Origin: JAJVID01 sp050247435
GTDB taxonomy: Bacteria; Acidobacteriota; Blastocatellia; RBC074
Length of the DNA: 64,000 nt
Direction of reading: 5' to 3'
Assembly (NCBI GenBank): GCA_050247435.1
Contig: JBFWUF010000010.1
Coordinates: 96,366-160,365 of the forward strand
Part shown: positions 38,376-46,955 of the stretch, in pieces
How positions within the stretch are numbered: position 1 is the stretch's first letter
Layout of the letters: every line of letters starts with the position of its first letter
Translations under genes and position numbers: made by a program
The notes under the pieces: generated by a model
The model's database searches: none
Told to the model about the DNA's origin: nothing
What the model saw: the letters and a program-made list of their open reading frames with translations, nothing else

Positions 38376-40292
38376 ATGACGACCACCCCACAACTGGTAG
38401 CCATCGCCGGCCCGCTCAATGGCATGCTTTTCATGCTGGACAAGGATGAGGTCGCTGTAGGCCGTGATCCCGGCAACCAGATATGTCTGAGCGACCCGCT
38501 GGTTTCGCGGCGTCATTGCTTGCTCCGGCAATCGGCCAGCAGCTACTTGTTGCAGGACCTCGACAGTTCGAACGGCACGGCGATCAACGATGTGCCCGTG
38601 CGCGAACGCCTGCTGGCCCACGGTGATCGCATCAAGATCGGCGAGACCCATTTTCTTTTTTTGGCGCCGGACAGCGAGGCGGCTGTCTCCACCTTCGATG
38701 GTCATCTCACAGACGTCCGCGTCACGACCAACACCAGCTACACCATCCGTCTTGAAGAGGCGATATATTTGCAACCGGAGAAGGTGACGGCGGCGCTGCC
38801 ATCGCCTAACGTGGCGCGCAACCTGCACGCGCTGCTCATGATCAGCACAGCCATCAATCAAATCCGCAAGCTGCCCGATTTGCAGCGCCGGCTGCTGGAG
38901 CTGATCATCGAGGTGATCCCAGCCGAGCGCGGCGCGATCATACTATCCAGGGAGCGCTTCGGCCTGAGCGACCCGTTCGTCGGCTTCGACCGCGAGGACG
39001 GCTGGCAGAATGATATCCGCGTCAGCCGCACCGTTATCGAGCGCGTCCGCCGCGATCACGTCGCGATTATGAGCAACGATGTGGCGGATCATCAGCCGTT
39101 CAGCAAGGCGACCAGCCTGGTTCTGCGCCAGATTCAATCGTTGCTGGCCGTGCCCATCTCGCTCGACGAACAACTGCTCGGCGTCATCTATCTCGACTCG
39201 TCGCAAATTGATTTCCGCTTCGAGGAAGACCACTTGCAACTGCTGACAGCCATCGCCGCCATCGCCGCCGTGGCTTTCGACAACGTGCGCCGCGTCGAGT
39301 GGCTGGAAAATGAAGCGCGCCGGTTGCGCGACGAGATCAGCCTCAACCACGACCTGATCGGCGAGAGCGCGGCGATGCAGGCCGTCTACCAGACGCTGGC
39401 AAAAGTCGCGCCTTCAGATTCGACCGTGTTGCTGCGCGGCGAGAGCGGCACCGGCAAGGAGATGGTCGCCCGCGCCATCCACCTGGGCAGCTCGCGCGCG
39501 GACCGTCCGTTCATTGCGATCAACTGCGCCGGCCTCTCCGACACGCTGCTCGAAAGCGATCTCTTCGGCCACGAGAAGGGCGCCTTCACTGGCGCGGTGG
39601 GACAGAAGAAAGGCAAGTTTGAAATCGCCGACGGCGGGACGGTCTTTCTGGACGAATTGGGCGAGTTGCCGCAGCCGTTACAGGCCAAGCTGCTGCGGGC
39701 CTTGCAAACACGCGAATTCGAGCGCGTCGGCGGCACGCGCAAGATCAAAGTGGACATCCGCATCATCGCCGCCACCAACCGCGATCTCGAAGCGGCAATC
39801 AAAGACGGCGGTTTTCGCGCCGATCTCTATTACCGGCTCAACGTCGTCTCCATCACCTTGCCGCCGTTGCGCGACCGCCGCGACGACATCCCACTGCTCG
39901 CGCAGTATTTCGCCACCAAGTTCGGCCAGCGATGCAATCGCCAGATCAAGGGATTGACCCAGGCCACGCGCGCTTTGCTGATCAACTACGACTGGCCGGG
40001 AAACGTGCGCGAGTTGGAGAACGCCATCGAGCGCGCGGTGGTGTTGGGCGTGACTGACTTCATCCTGCCCGAAGATTTGCCCGACGCCCTGCATGAAACG
40101 ACAGCGCCGCCCGATGTCACGCCGGCCATCTACCACTCGGCCACACGCGACGCGAAGAAACAGATCGTGCTGCAGGCGCTGGAAGACAGTGGTGGGAATT
40201 TCACGCAGGCGGCCAAACAACTGGGCATCCATCCTAACAACCTGCATCGGCTGGTGCGCAATCTTGGTTTGAAAACCCAATTGAAGAAGTGA
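38376..40292 (+). CDS. Sigma54-dependent activator with FHA and GAF domains
   Basis: A 638-residue enhancer-binding protein. Residues about 8-98 form an FHA domain (GRDPGNQ, SRRH 44-47, SSNGT 64-68), which binds phosphothreonine. About 150-305 is a GAF sensor domain. The AAA+ domain (about 326-560) has Walker A GESGTGKE (355-362), the sigma54-contacting GAFTGA (402-407), Walker B TVFLDELGE and sensor DWPGNVRELENA. A Fis-type helix-turn-helix ends the protein (GGNFTQAAKQLGIHPNNLHRLVRNLG). Phospho-signals from Ser/Thr kinases likely reach it through the FHA domain; a kinase lies 3.5 kb upstream. Confidence 0.95.
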   Translation: MTTTPQLVAIAGPLNGMLFMLDKDEVAVGRDPGNQICLSDPLVSRRHCLLRQSASSYLLQDLDSSNGTAINDVPVRERLLAHGDRIKIGETHFLFLAPDSEAAVSTFDGHLTDVRVTTNTSYTIRLEEAIYLQPEKVTAALPSPNVARNLHALLMISTAINQIRKLPDLQRRLLELIIEVIPAERGAIILSRERFGLSDPFVGFDREDGWQNDIRVSRTVIERVRRDHVAIMSNDVADHQPFSKATSLVLRQIQSLLAVPISLDEQLLGVIYLDSSQIDFRFEEDHLQLLTAIAAIAAVAFDNVRRVEWLENEARRLRDEISLNHDLIGESAAMQAVYQTLAKVAPSDSTVLLRGESGTGKEMVARAIHLGSSRADRPFIAINCAGLSDTLLESDLFGHEKGAFTGAVGQKKGKFEIADGGTVFLDELGELPQPLQAKLLRALQTREFERVGGTRKIKVDIRIIAATNRDLEAAIKDGGFRADLYYRLNVVSITLPPLRDRRDDIPLLAQYFATKFGQRCNRQIKGLTQATRALLINYDWPGNVRELENAIERAVVLGVTDFILPEDLPDALHETTAPPDVTPAIYHSATRDAKKQIVLQALEDSGGNFTQAAKQLGIHPNNLHRLVRNLGLKTQLKK

Positions 40293-40332
40293 GGCGGTAA
40301 CCGCGGATTCGGTTCTCCTCTTGTAATTTGGG

Positions 40333-41574
40333 TTAAACAATTCGCGCGACCACAGCTTGCAGGGTGATCCGTTTCCCATCACGTTCGAGTGTCAAAGTCT
40401 TCTTGCTTCCGATCTTGCCGCGCAAAGCTTTTATCACTTCAGCCAACGGAGCGCCTGTGACCTGCAGATTGCCGACACTGATTAGTTTGTCGCCCTCCCG
40501 CACACTGTCTACAAGGCTCCCTGTGGCAAGTTTCGACACCGCCGAAATAACGTAGCCGCCCTCCCGCGATGGACGCAATGTCAGGCCGACAATGTCCAGG
40601 TCGTTCTGCTCAAGCGAGCCAGTCTTTTCCAGGTAGGTTACGCCATTGGCGTAATCGATCTCGATGCGAAAAGCTCGCAGCGCGTTACCACCGAGCGCGC
40701 CGATGATCGGTTGCGCCATCATCTGCGACATGTAGGTCTCAAAGGTGCCCTTCGGTCGCGAGACGGCTGCAACTCCTTTAAGCTGAAACTCGGCCCATCG
40801 CATTTCCGGCAATCGCATCATCGTCGCCGCATTTTCCATAGCCCCGCCCATCATGTTTGCGCCTCCAACTGCTCCTGTCGCTCGTCTCCAGCCGGTGTGC
40901 TTCGCGCCCCAAGCGTTCAGCGCCTCTATCGAGATCATCGTGAAGGTCGCTCCCGTATCGAGCAGGAAGCCATAATTGGCGCCGTCAATTTGAAGCTCGA
41001 TGCGCGGGAACCCGCTATTCTTCCCGATAGGCGAGGCGACACGCGCGCCTCGTGGTTTGAGTATCTCTGGCTGGGCCAGCGTGAACTTTTTCGCCGGATA
41101 ATCGAAGATAACGTGATAACGCGCCAACAGGTGTCCGGGCATCATGCCTTCCGCGGGATCGCCGGTGAGTATGCTCTTTTGCCCAAGAACGATGACTGAC
41201 CTTGCGTTATTAAGGTTCAACTCCATGTCGCCTACCCGCGCGGATGACACTTTGGTTGGAGCGAATCTGCTGCCTTCTTCTTTCGCTTCAGGCCCGGTTG
41301 GTTTCAGACCAATGTCGTTCGCCAGCGATTCGGCCAAAATGAAAGCGCCGCCCCCCGTGTCCAAAATAAAGCGCGCTTTACGCGTAGAGCCATCAGGGCG
41401 AGTGAATACCAGGTCAATGTGCGGGCGGTTATTTTCGAGGAAGAGAGGGACAGTAGCCTGCAAAGCCTTCGGTGTAACAACACCTTTATCAGCCGGCTGA
41501 GCTTGTGAGTAAAGGCTGACACCTAAGGTAAGCGACATGGCGCCTAACAACAAACGATGGTTTTTTATCTTCAT
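40333..41574 (-). CDS. Exported double-DTG retropepsin-like protease with PDZ domain
   Basis: A 413-residue protein with a signal peptide (MKIKNHRLLLGAMSLTLGVSLYSQAQ). Two aspartyl-protease half-domains are fused in one chain: ILDTGGG (Asp72) and LLDTGAT (Asp206), each followed by the flap-strand pattern. Residues about 330-412 form a PDZ domain (VREGDKLISVGNLQV). Tandem retropepsin halves give a pepsin-like two-lobed enzyme without dimerisation. The frame starts with TTG at 41595, but the ATG at 41574 after GAGGAG gives a clean signal peptide. Confidence 0.88.
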   Translation of the reverse strand: MKIKNHRLLLGAMSLTLGVSLYSQAQPADKGVVTPKALQATVPLFLENNRPHIDLVFTRPDGSTRKARFILDTGGGAFILAESLANDIGLKPTGPEAKEEGSRFAPTKVSSARVGDMELNLNNARSVIVLGQKSILTGDPAEGMMPGHLLARYHVIFDYPAKKFTLAQPEILKPRGARVASPIGKNSGFPRIELQIDGANYGFLLDTGATFTMISIEALNAWGAKHTGWRRATGAVGGANMMGGAMENAATMMRLPEMRWAEFQLKGVAAVSRPKGTFETYMSQMMAQPIIGALGGNALRAFRIEIDYANGVTYLEKTGSLEQNDLDIVGLTLRPSREGGYVISAVSKLATGSLVDSVREGDKLISVGNLQVTGAPLAEVIKALRGKIGSKKTLTLERDGKRITLQAVVARIV

Positions 41575-41591
41575 TGGGTAAAGACTCCTCT

Positions 41592-42341
41592 TCAAATGAA
41601 TTGAAGGATTTGACCTAAGCTGGAGATGGTTGGCGCCGGCGAATTCTCGGATAATGCCTCAGACATTGCCTCGGACATTGAATAATCGCGATTGATCAGC
41701 AGCGCTTTCACTCCTGCCGCCGCCGCTCCTTCCACATCCTCGCGCAAACTATCACCAACGTGCCTGGCTTGTCTCGGCTCAATTCCGTGACAATTCAACG
41801 CGGCTTGAAAGATCGCCGGGTCTGGCTTGGCGGCGCCAACACGAGTCGAGATGTGAACCGAATCGAAGAAATGATCAAGCCTGCAAGCCCGCAGCACGTC
41901 ATACAGCCGCGAATCGAAGTTGGAGATAACGCCCAGCCTCAGTCCTCGCTGTTTCAATTCAATCAGCGCCGGCTCGACATCATCGAAAACCCGCCAGAAC
42001 TCACTCCCGCGAAACCGCTCGAAGATTTCGTCGAAGAACTCGTCGAAGCGCGGGAACGAGCCGAGATCGGCGAAAACATCTTTCACAAGATTACGCCACC
42101 AATCTTTCTCAAGCCCGATCAACTGCGGTTCAGGAGTCCCGGCTGGAAAAGCCATCTGCGGTTGCAGGCGGAACGCTCGCGCGAAACTTTGTTGAAGTGG
42201 TTGAGGATCAGCTTCAAAGCCAAACTCACGCGCCACGCGGCTGTAGATTTCACCGACGCCGACGCGAACTTCGATCAATGTGCCGGCGGCGTCGAAGAAG
42301 ATGACTTGCGGGTTATTTGCCACGTTTGCCGCCGTAAACAC
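41592..42341 (-). CDS. HAD superfamily hydrolase (HDHD3-like)
   Basis: About 249 residues. HAD motif I is FFDAAGTLIEV (nucleophile Asp17, general-acid position Ala20 rather than Asp: D-x-A-G-T), motif II LGVISNFDSR, motif III Lys in GAAKPDPAIF, motif IV HVGDSLREDVEGAAAAG. The loss of the usual second Asp is shared with HDHD3-type proteins. Starts with GTG and overlaps the DUF1080 gene by 29 nt (an in-frame GTG at 42323 would shorten the overlap to 11 nt). Likely a small-molecule phosphatase. Confidence 0.88.
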   Translation of the reverse strand: MFTAANVANNPQVIFFDAAGTLIEVRVGVGEIYSRVAREFGFEADPQPLQQSFARAFRLQPQMAFPAGTPEPQLIGLEKDWWRNLVKDVFADLGSFPRFDEFFDEIFERFRGSEFWRVFDDVEPALIELKQRGLRLGVISNFDSRLYDVLRACRLDHFFDSVHISTRVGAAKPDPAIFQAALNCHGIEPRQARHVGDSLREDVEGAAAAGVKALLINRDYSMSEAMSEALSENSPAPTISSLGQILQFI

Positions 42342-43218
42342 ACTTCGAGTTGTCCGCTTTAACGAAATACGACTTGTAATTCGACGCCTTCGGATCAGAG
42401 CAGCCGACCAGATTGAGCAATTCCACTTTGCGGAATTCGACCGGGTGGCTTTCGCTTTGCAGCGAGATGTAGCCTTCGCTCAAAAGCTCGCCATCTTTCT
42501 TCACCGCCGGATCGTGGTTGCTGACGTTGCCGCCGCCGATCTGCGGCTTCTCGTACGAGAGCACGGCCTGACCGTCAATGATGTGTTTGATCTGTTTGTC
42601 GCCCAGCACTTCGACTTCGACGCGAACCCATTGATCGCCGTCATAAGTTTTCGACGATGAGTTGACGCAATGCGGGGTGAAAAGCTTGCCGTTCATCTCG
42701 ACGTTCGTGCCCGGAGTGCAGAGATTGGCCGTCGTGCGCGGGCCTTTGCCCAAACCGCCGAGCAACTGCACTTCGATGGAGATCGGGAAATCCTGGTTCC
42801 TGCCCATGCTCTGCGGCGATTGGCAATGCAGCATGATCCCGCTGTTGCGCGTGGCCCAGCCGGGGCCTTCTTTCGCCTGTTCGCCGACAAACCGGTATTC
42901 AACCGCGACGATGTAATGCGAGAATTTCTCGCGATAGAAAATGTGGCCGAATTTGTTGTCGAACTTGTCGTATTTCTCGTAGCCGACCTTCATCATGCCA
43001 TTCTCCACGCGGAACGTGTTTCCGAAGTTATCGTTCAGATCGTAACCGGTGATTTTGGGCATCCAGTCTTTGAGGTCTTTGCCATTAAAGAGTTGAATCC
43101 ATTCCTTCTTGTCAGGATCGTTCGCGGCTTTACTGGCCGGTTTGCTTTGAGCGAAAGCGGTGGCCGTCAAAAGCAGCGACAGCAGCAGAAACCACGCAAG
43201 CGTTTTTCTTTGCGTCAT
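42313..43218 (-). CDS. Exported DUF1080 (3-keto-disaccharide hydrolase-like) protein
   Basis: A 301-residue protein with a signal peptide (MTQRKTLAWFLLLSLLLTATAFAQ) and a DUF1080 concanavalin-like domain (WIQLFNGKDLKDWMPKITGYDLND...FSHYIVAVEYRF...GIMLHCQSP). The family includes 3-keto-glucoside/disaccharide hydrolases, common in Planctomycetes, Acidobacteria and Bacteroidetes. The last 30 residues have two Cys (GCSDPKASNY...KCVYGGK), a small extra module. GGAGG lies before the ATG at 43218; the upstream in-frame extension to 43281 is not needed. Confidence 0.88.
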   Translation of the reverse strand: MTQRKTLAWFLLLSLLLTATAFAQSKPASKAANDPDKKEWIQLFNGKDLKDWMPKITGYDLNDNFGNTFRVENGMMKVGYEKYDKFDNKFGHIFYREKFSHYIVAVEYRFVGEQAKEGPGWATRNSGIMLHCQSPQSMGRNQDFPISIEVQLLGGLGKGPRTTANLCTPGTNVEMNGKLFTPHCVNSSSKTYDGDQWVRVEVEVLGDKQIKHIIDGQAVLSYEKPQIGGGNVSNHDPAVKKDGELLSEGYISLQSESHPVEFRKVELLNLVGCSDPKASNYKSYFVKADNSKCVYGGKRGK

Positions 43219-43745
43219 CTTGATTGTCCTCCGGTGCGGTTTTGCCAGTTCGATTTTGAATGCTCGTGAATCGCGCGGCATTGTAGGCGCGAGGCCGGTA
43301 GATGTCCAAAGCCCGCAGACGGAGAGCGTCAGCTTTTTGCGCGCGCCTGGGTAAGCATCGCTTCCAGCGTGCTCTCGGCAAGAGACTGATTGAAAGGAAA
43401 TGGGTTACTGCCAATAGCACGCTGGAAGCGATGCGTACCCAGGGCTATTTCCACCGCGCCGCAAAAAGTTGACAGACACCTGATCTGGGTCATTTATTGC
43501 GCCGCGAGGTCAACTAGGCTAGATTATGCGCGCCAACTGACGATTATCGCGTTACGCCATCAACCAAGAATTGAATTACCGTTCTAACTGAACAAAAGTT
43601 TGTAACTGGCGGCTGTTCCCGCCAGTCTTTAGTGGCGAGTTTTAGCGACGAGCAGAGCCTTCGCAGGTTTCGCTCCTGAGTTGGCGCTCGCTGCAATTCA
43701 ATCCTTTCCGCAAAAACAGAAACAATTAGACAGGAGCTTACTTCA
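43219..43745. other. 527-bp intergenic region with palindromic repeats
   Basis: No gene. Holds a 28-nt-arm inverted repeat (43346-43443) and a smaller perfect hairpin (arms 43605-43612 and 43619-43626, ACTGGCGG/CCGCCAGT) followed by TCTTT. The promoter of the amidohydrolase cluster should lie in the last 100 bp, where an ACAGGAG Shine-Dalgarno (43731-43737) precedes the ATG. Confidence 0.6.
43346..43443. repeat. Inverted repeat with 28-nt arms
   Basis: Arms 43346-43373 and 43416-43443 match with one mismatch (CCTGGGTA[A/C]GCATCGC...), spacer 42 nt. Same design as the element at 21553-21635 but unrelated sequence; probably a dispersed palindromic repeat. Confidence 0.85.
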
Positions 43746-45494
43746 GTGATGAAGCGCTATACCTCTTTAATGCTCGCCTTCGCGCTGGCGTTCTCGACTG
43801 TTGCGATCTATGCGCCGCAGTTCAAAACGGCGGCGGCGTTTGATGGCGACGCTTACGCAATCAAAGGCGGCACGGTCGTCACCGTGACTGGCGCGACGAT
43901 TCAAAAAGGCACGGTCATCATTCGCAACGGTCTGATCGAAGCCGTCGGCGCGGACATTTCAATCCCAGGCGACGCTCGCGTGATTGACGCCACCGGGATG
44001 ACGGTCTATCCGGGTTTGATTGACGCCTACTCCAACATCGGGCTTGGCACGGCGGCGCCAGCGCCCGCGCAAGGTGGTCGAGGCGGCGGCGCGCCGGCCC
44101 CGCCAATTCCCGGTCTGGCGATTGCGACAACCGCCGTGGCAGCCCAACCCGCGCCCACACCCTCCGGTCAAAGTCCGGAACTGATGGCTTCGGATCAACT
44201 CAAGGTTGCTGCTAACACTTTCGACAATCAGCGCAGCGCCGGAATCACCACCGCGCTTGTCGCCCCGCGCGAAGGCATCTATCAAGGCCAGAGCGCTCTC
44301 ATCAACCTGGGCGGCGCCGATCCCGAAAAGCTGATCATCAAAAATGCTGTTTCACTTAACGTTTCATTCGGAACCGGTCGCGGTTTTGGCGGAGGCTATC
44401 CAAGCTCGCTAATGGGCGTCTTCGCTTTCCTCCGCCAATCGCTGTTTGACGCGCAGCATTACAAAGCGGCCTGGGAGCGCTACAACCAGAGCAAGCGCGG
44501 CATGCAGCGGCCCGAAACCGACAAATCGCTGGCCGCGTTGCAACCGGTGATCAACGGCCAAATGCCCGTCGCCTTCACCGCCAACAGCGAGCGCGAGATC
44601 AGACGCGCAGTCGGTTTGGGTGAAGAATTCGGATTGAAGTTCTTGATCGCGGGCGGACAGCAAGGCTATCAGGTCGCCGACTTTTTGAAACAGAAAAATG
44701 TCACGGTGCTGCTGAGCCTCAATTACCCGCAGCGCCCGGCTAATCTGGAAGACCCGGAATCGGAAGCGCTGCGCGTCTTGCGCGAGCGCGCCGATGCGCC
44801 CAAAGCCGCCGCCGCGTTGCACAAAGCAGGAGTCCGTTTCGCGTTCCAATCGGGCTACCTGACCAAGCCATCCGATTACGTCACTAACGCCGCGAAAGCT
44901 ATTGAAGCCGGCCTGCCCAAGGACGAAGCGATCAAAGCGATGACGATTTATCCGGCGGAAATCTTCGGCGTCAGCGAACAGCTTGGCAGCATCGAGAAAG
45001 GCAAGATCGCCAACATCGTTGTCGCCAGCGGCGATCTTTTCGACCGCAAAACGCAGATCAAGCACGTCTTCGTTGACGGCAAATCCTACGAAGTCAAAGC
45101 GCCCGCGCCTGCGCAGGCCGGTGGGCCTGGCGGACGTTTCGGCGGCCCCGGAGGACGGCCAGGAGGCGCCGGACGTCCCAGCGCTGAAGCCGCCGTGTCA
45201 GCCGCAGGCGGTTGGTCAATCACTGCGGAATCGCCGCAAGGGCCGATTCAACTGACTTTCAACCTGAAGCAGGAGGGCGCGACGATCACCGGCGAAGTCG
45301 TTTCGCCGTTCGGAACCTTCCCGCTTTCCGGCTCGCTCAGCGGCAATGATTTGACCTTCGCCTTCACCGCAAAAATTCAGGATCAGGAATTGCCAGTCAC
45401 GGGAAAAGGCACGATTGACGGCACCTCGATTCGCGGCACGGTCGCCGCGATGGGACAAGAATCAAGTTTCAGCGGCACGCGAACGCCAAGGTAA
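43746..45494 (+). CDS. Exported amidohydrolase-fold protein lacking metal ligands
   Basis: A 582-residue secreted protein (signal peptide MMKRYTSLMLAFALAFSTVAIYA). Amidohydrolase architecture is clear: the small beta domain (AIKGGTVVTVTGATIQKGTVIIRNGLIEAVG), VYPGLIDAYSN at the first barrel strand, and C-terminal IEKGKIANIVVASGDLF. The HxH motif after GLID is replaced by YSN, and the strand-4/5 His are replaced by TANSER, so metal-dependent hydrolysis is doubtful. A Gly/Pro-rich linker leads to a C-terminal beta domain (about 490-582). First of three tandem paralogues. Confidence 0.88.
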   Translation: MMKRYTSLMLAFALAFSTVAIYAPQFKTAAAFDGDAYAIKGGTVVTVTGATIQKGTVIIRNGLIEAVGADISIPGDARVIDATGMTVYPGLIDAYSNIGLGTAAPAPAQGGRGGGAPAPPIPGLAIATTAVAAQPAPTPSGQSPELMASDQLKVAANTFDNQRSAGITTALVAPREGIYQGQSALINLGGADPEKLIIKNAVSLNVSFGTGRGFGGGYPSSLMGVFAFLRQSLFDAQHYKAAWERYNQSKRGMQRPETDKSLAALQPVINGQMPVAFTANSEREIRRAVGLGEEFGLKFLIAGGQQGYQVADFLKQKNVTVLLSLNYPQRPANLEDPESEALRVLRERADAPKAAAALHKAGVRFAFQSGYLTKPSDYVTNAAKAIEAGLPKDEAIKAMTIYPAEIFGVSEQLGSIEKGKIANIVVASGDLFDRKTQIKHVFVDGKSYEVKAPAPAQAGGPGGRFGGPGGRPGGAGRPSAEAAVSAAGGWSITAESPQGPIQLTFNLKQEGATITGEVVSPFGTFPLSGSLSGNDLTFAFTAKIQDQELPVTGKGTIDGTSIRGTVAAMGQESSFSGTRTPR

Positions 45495-45507
45495 AAAGGA
45501 GATCACC

Positions 45508-46929
45508 ATGAAAAAATATTCCGCGATTCTACTGACAATACTCATCACGGCGTTCGCCGTCGTGGCGCAGGCGCAAAATAAAGGCGAAGTCCTGATCAAA
45601 AACGCGACGGTCATGACCGTCTCGCACGGCGTGATCGAAGGCGGTTCGATCCTGATCCGCGATGGCAAGATCGCCGCCGTCGGCAAAAACAGCGAAGTCC
45701 AGGCAGGCTCGAACACTAAGGTCATTGACGCCACCGGGATGTTCGTCACGCCCGGCATAATTGACGCGCATTCGCACAGCGCTCTCGATTCCGTCAACGA
45801 AGGCTCTCTTTCGGTGACTGCGATGGTGCGGATGAAAGATGTGGTTAATAACACCGACATCAACATCTACCGCCAGCTTGCGGGCGGCACGACGACGATT
45901 CATTCGATGCACGGCAGCGCCAACTCCATCGGCGGCCAGAACGTGATCCTCAAACTGAAATGGGGCAAGTCCGCCGATGAGATGATCGTTCCCGACATGC
46001 CGCGCACGATCAAATTCGCGCTCGGCGAAAACCCGAAACGCGCGGGCAATCAGTCCAATCCGTTCGGTGGAACTGGCCGCCCGCTGCGCTTCCCCGCCAC
46101 GCGAATGGGCGTCGAATTCACGATCCGCGAAGCCTTCCAGCAGGCGCGCGAGTACATGCGCGCCTGGGATGAATACGAAGCGGCCAAGAAGACTGAAGCC
46201 AACATCGTTCCGCCGCGACGTGATCTCAAGCTCGACGCCATCGCGGACATCCTGCGCGGCAAACTCTTCGTCCATTCGCACTGCTACCGCGCGGATGAAA
46301 TCCTGATGCTGATGAACGTGGCTGAAGAGTACGGATGGAAAGTGCTGACGTTCCAGCACGTGCTCGAAGGTTACAAGGTCGCCAAGGAGATCGCCGCGCA
46401 CGGCGCTGGCGGTTCGACCTTCTCCGACTGGTGGGCGTACAAGATCGAAGCTTATGACGCCATCCCCGGCAACGCCGCGATCATGCACCACAAAGGCGTG
46501 CTCACCTCGATTAACTCAGACGACGCCGGTCTGGCGCGCCGCCTTTATCAGGAATCCGCGAAAACGATCAAATACGGCGGCTTGACGGAGGAAGAAGCGC
46601 TGCGCTTCATCACGATCAATCCGGCCAGGCAGATCAAGATGGATCATCGCATCGGCAGCATTGACGTCGGCAAAGACGGTGACCTGGCGATCTTCAACGC
46701 CAATCCGTTCAGCATCTACGCGCGCGTCGAGATGACGTTGATCGAAGGCGAAGTCTATTTCGACCGCAAGGAGGACCTGAAGCGCCGTGAACTGATCGCC
46801 AAGGAAAAGAAAGAGTTGATCGAGAAAGAGAGGCGGATGGCTCCGCAGGATCAACAGCGACAGCCGATGCCGCAGATTCCGCCGACAGTCAGTGGGCCGC
46901 GTGAAGATCATCCGGAGATCAAACGATAG
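45508..46929 (+). CDS. Exported amidohydrolase (metal site retained)
   Basis: A 473-residue paralogue with signal peptide MKKYSAILLTILITAFAVVAQAQ. Here the metal ligands remain: GIIDAHSH (HxH), a His pair in HSHCYRADEIL on a later strand, FQHVLEGYK, and NSDD near the end as the catalytic Asp. It is therefore the likely active member of the trio. AAAAGGAGA precedes the ATG at 45508; the frame is open to 45415 inside the previous gene. The C-terminal 50 residues are a charged helix and Pro-rich tail. Substrate unknown (imidazolonepropionase-like relatives act on cyclic amides or dipeptides). Confidence 0.9.
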   Translation: MKKYSAILLTILITAFAVVAQAQNKGEVLIKNATVMTVSHGVIEGGSILIRDGKIAAVGKNSEVQAGSNTKVIDATGMFVTPGIIDAHSHSALDSVNEGSLSVTAMVRMKDVVNNTDINIYRQLAGGTTTIHSMHGSANSIGGQNVILKLKWGKSADEMIVPDMPRTIKFALGENPKRAGNQSNPFGGTGRPLRFPATRMGVEFTIREAFQQAREYMRAWDEYEAAKKTEANIVPPRRDLKLDAIADILRGKLFVHSHCYRADEILMLMNVAEEYGWKVLTFQHVLEGYKVAKEIAAHGAGGSTFSDWWAYKIEAYDAIPGNAAIMHHKGVLTSINSDDAGLARRLYQESAKTIKYGGLTEEEALRFITINPARQIKMDHRIGSIDVGKDGDLAIFNANPFSIYARVEMTLIEGEVYFDRKEDLKRRELIAKEKKELIEKERRMAPQDQQRQPMPQIPPTVSGPREDHPEIKR

Positions 46930-46955
46930 CCGTGAATCAAAACAGGGTGAATTCA

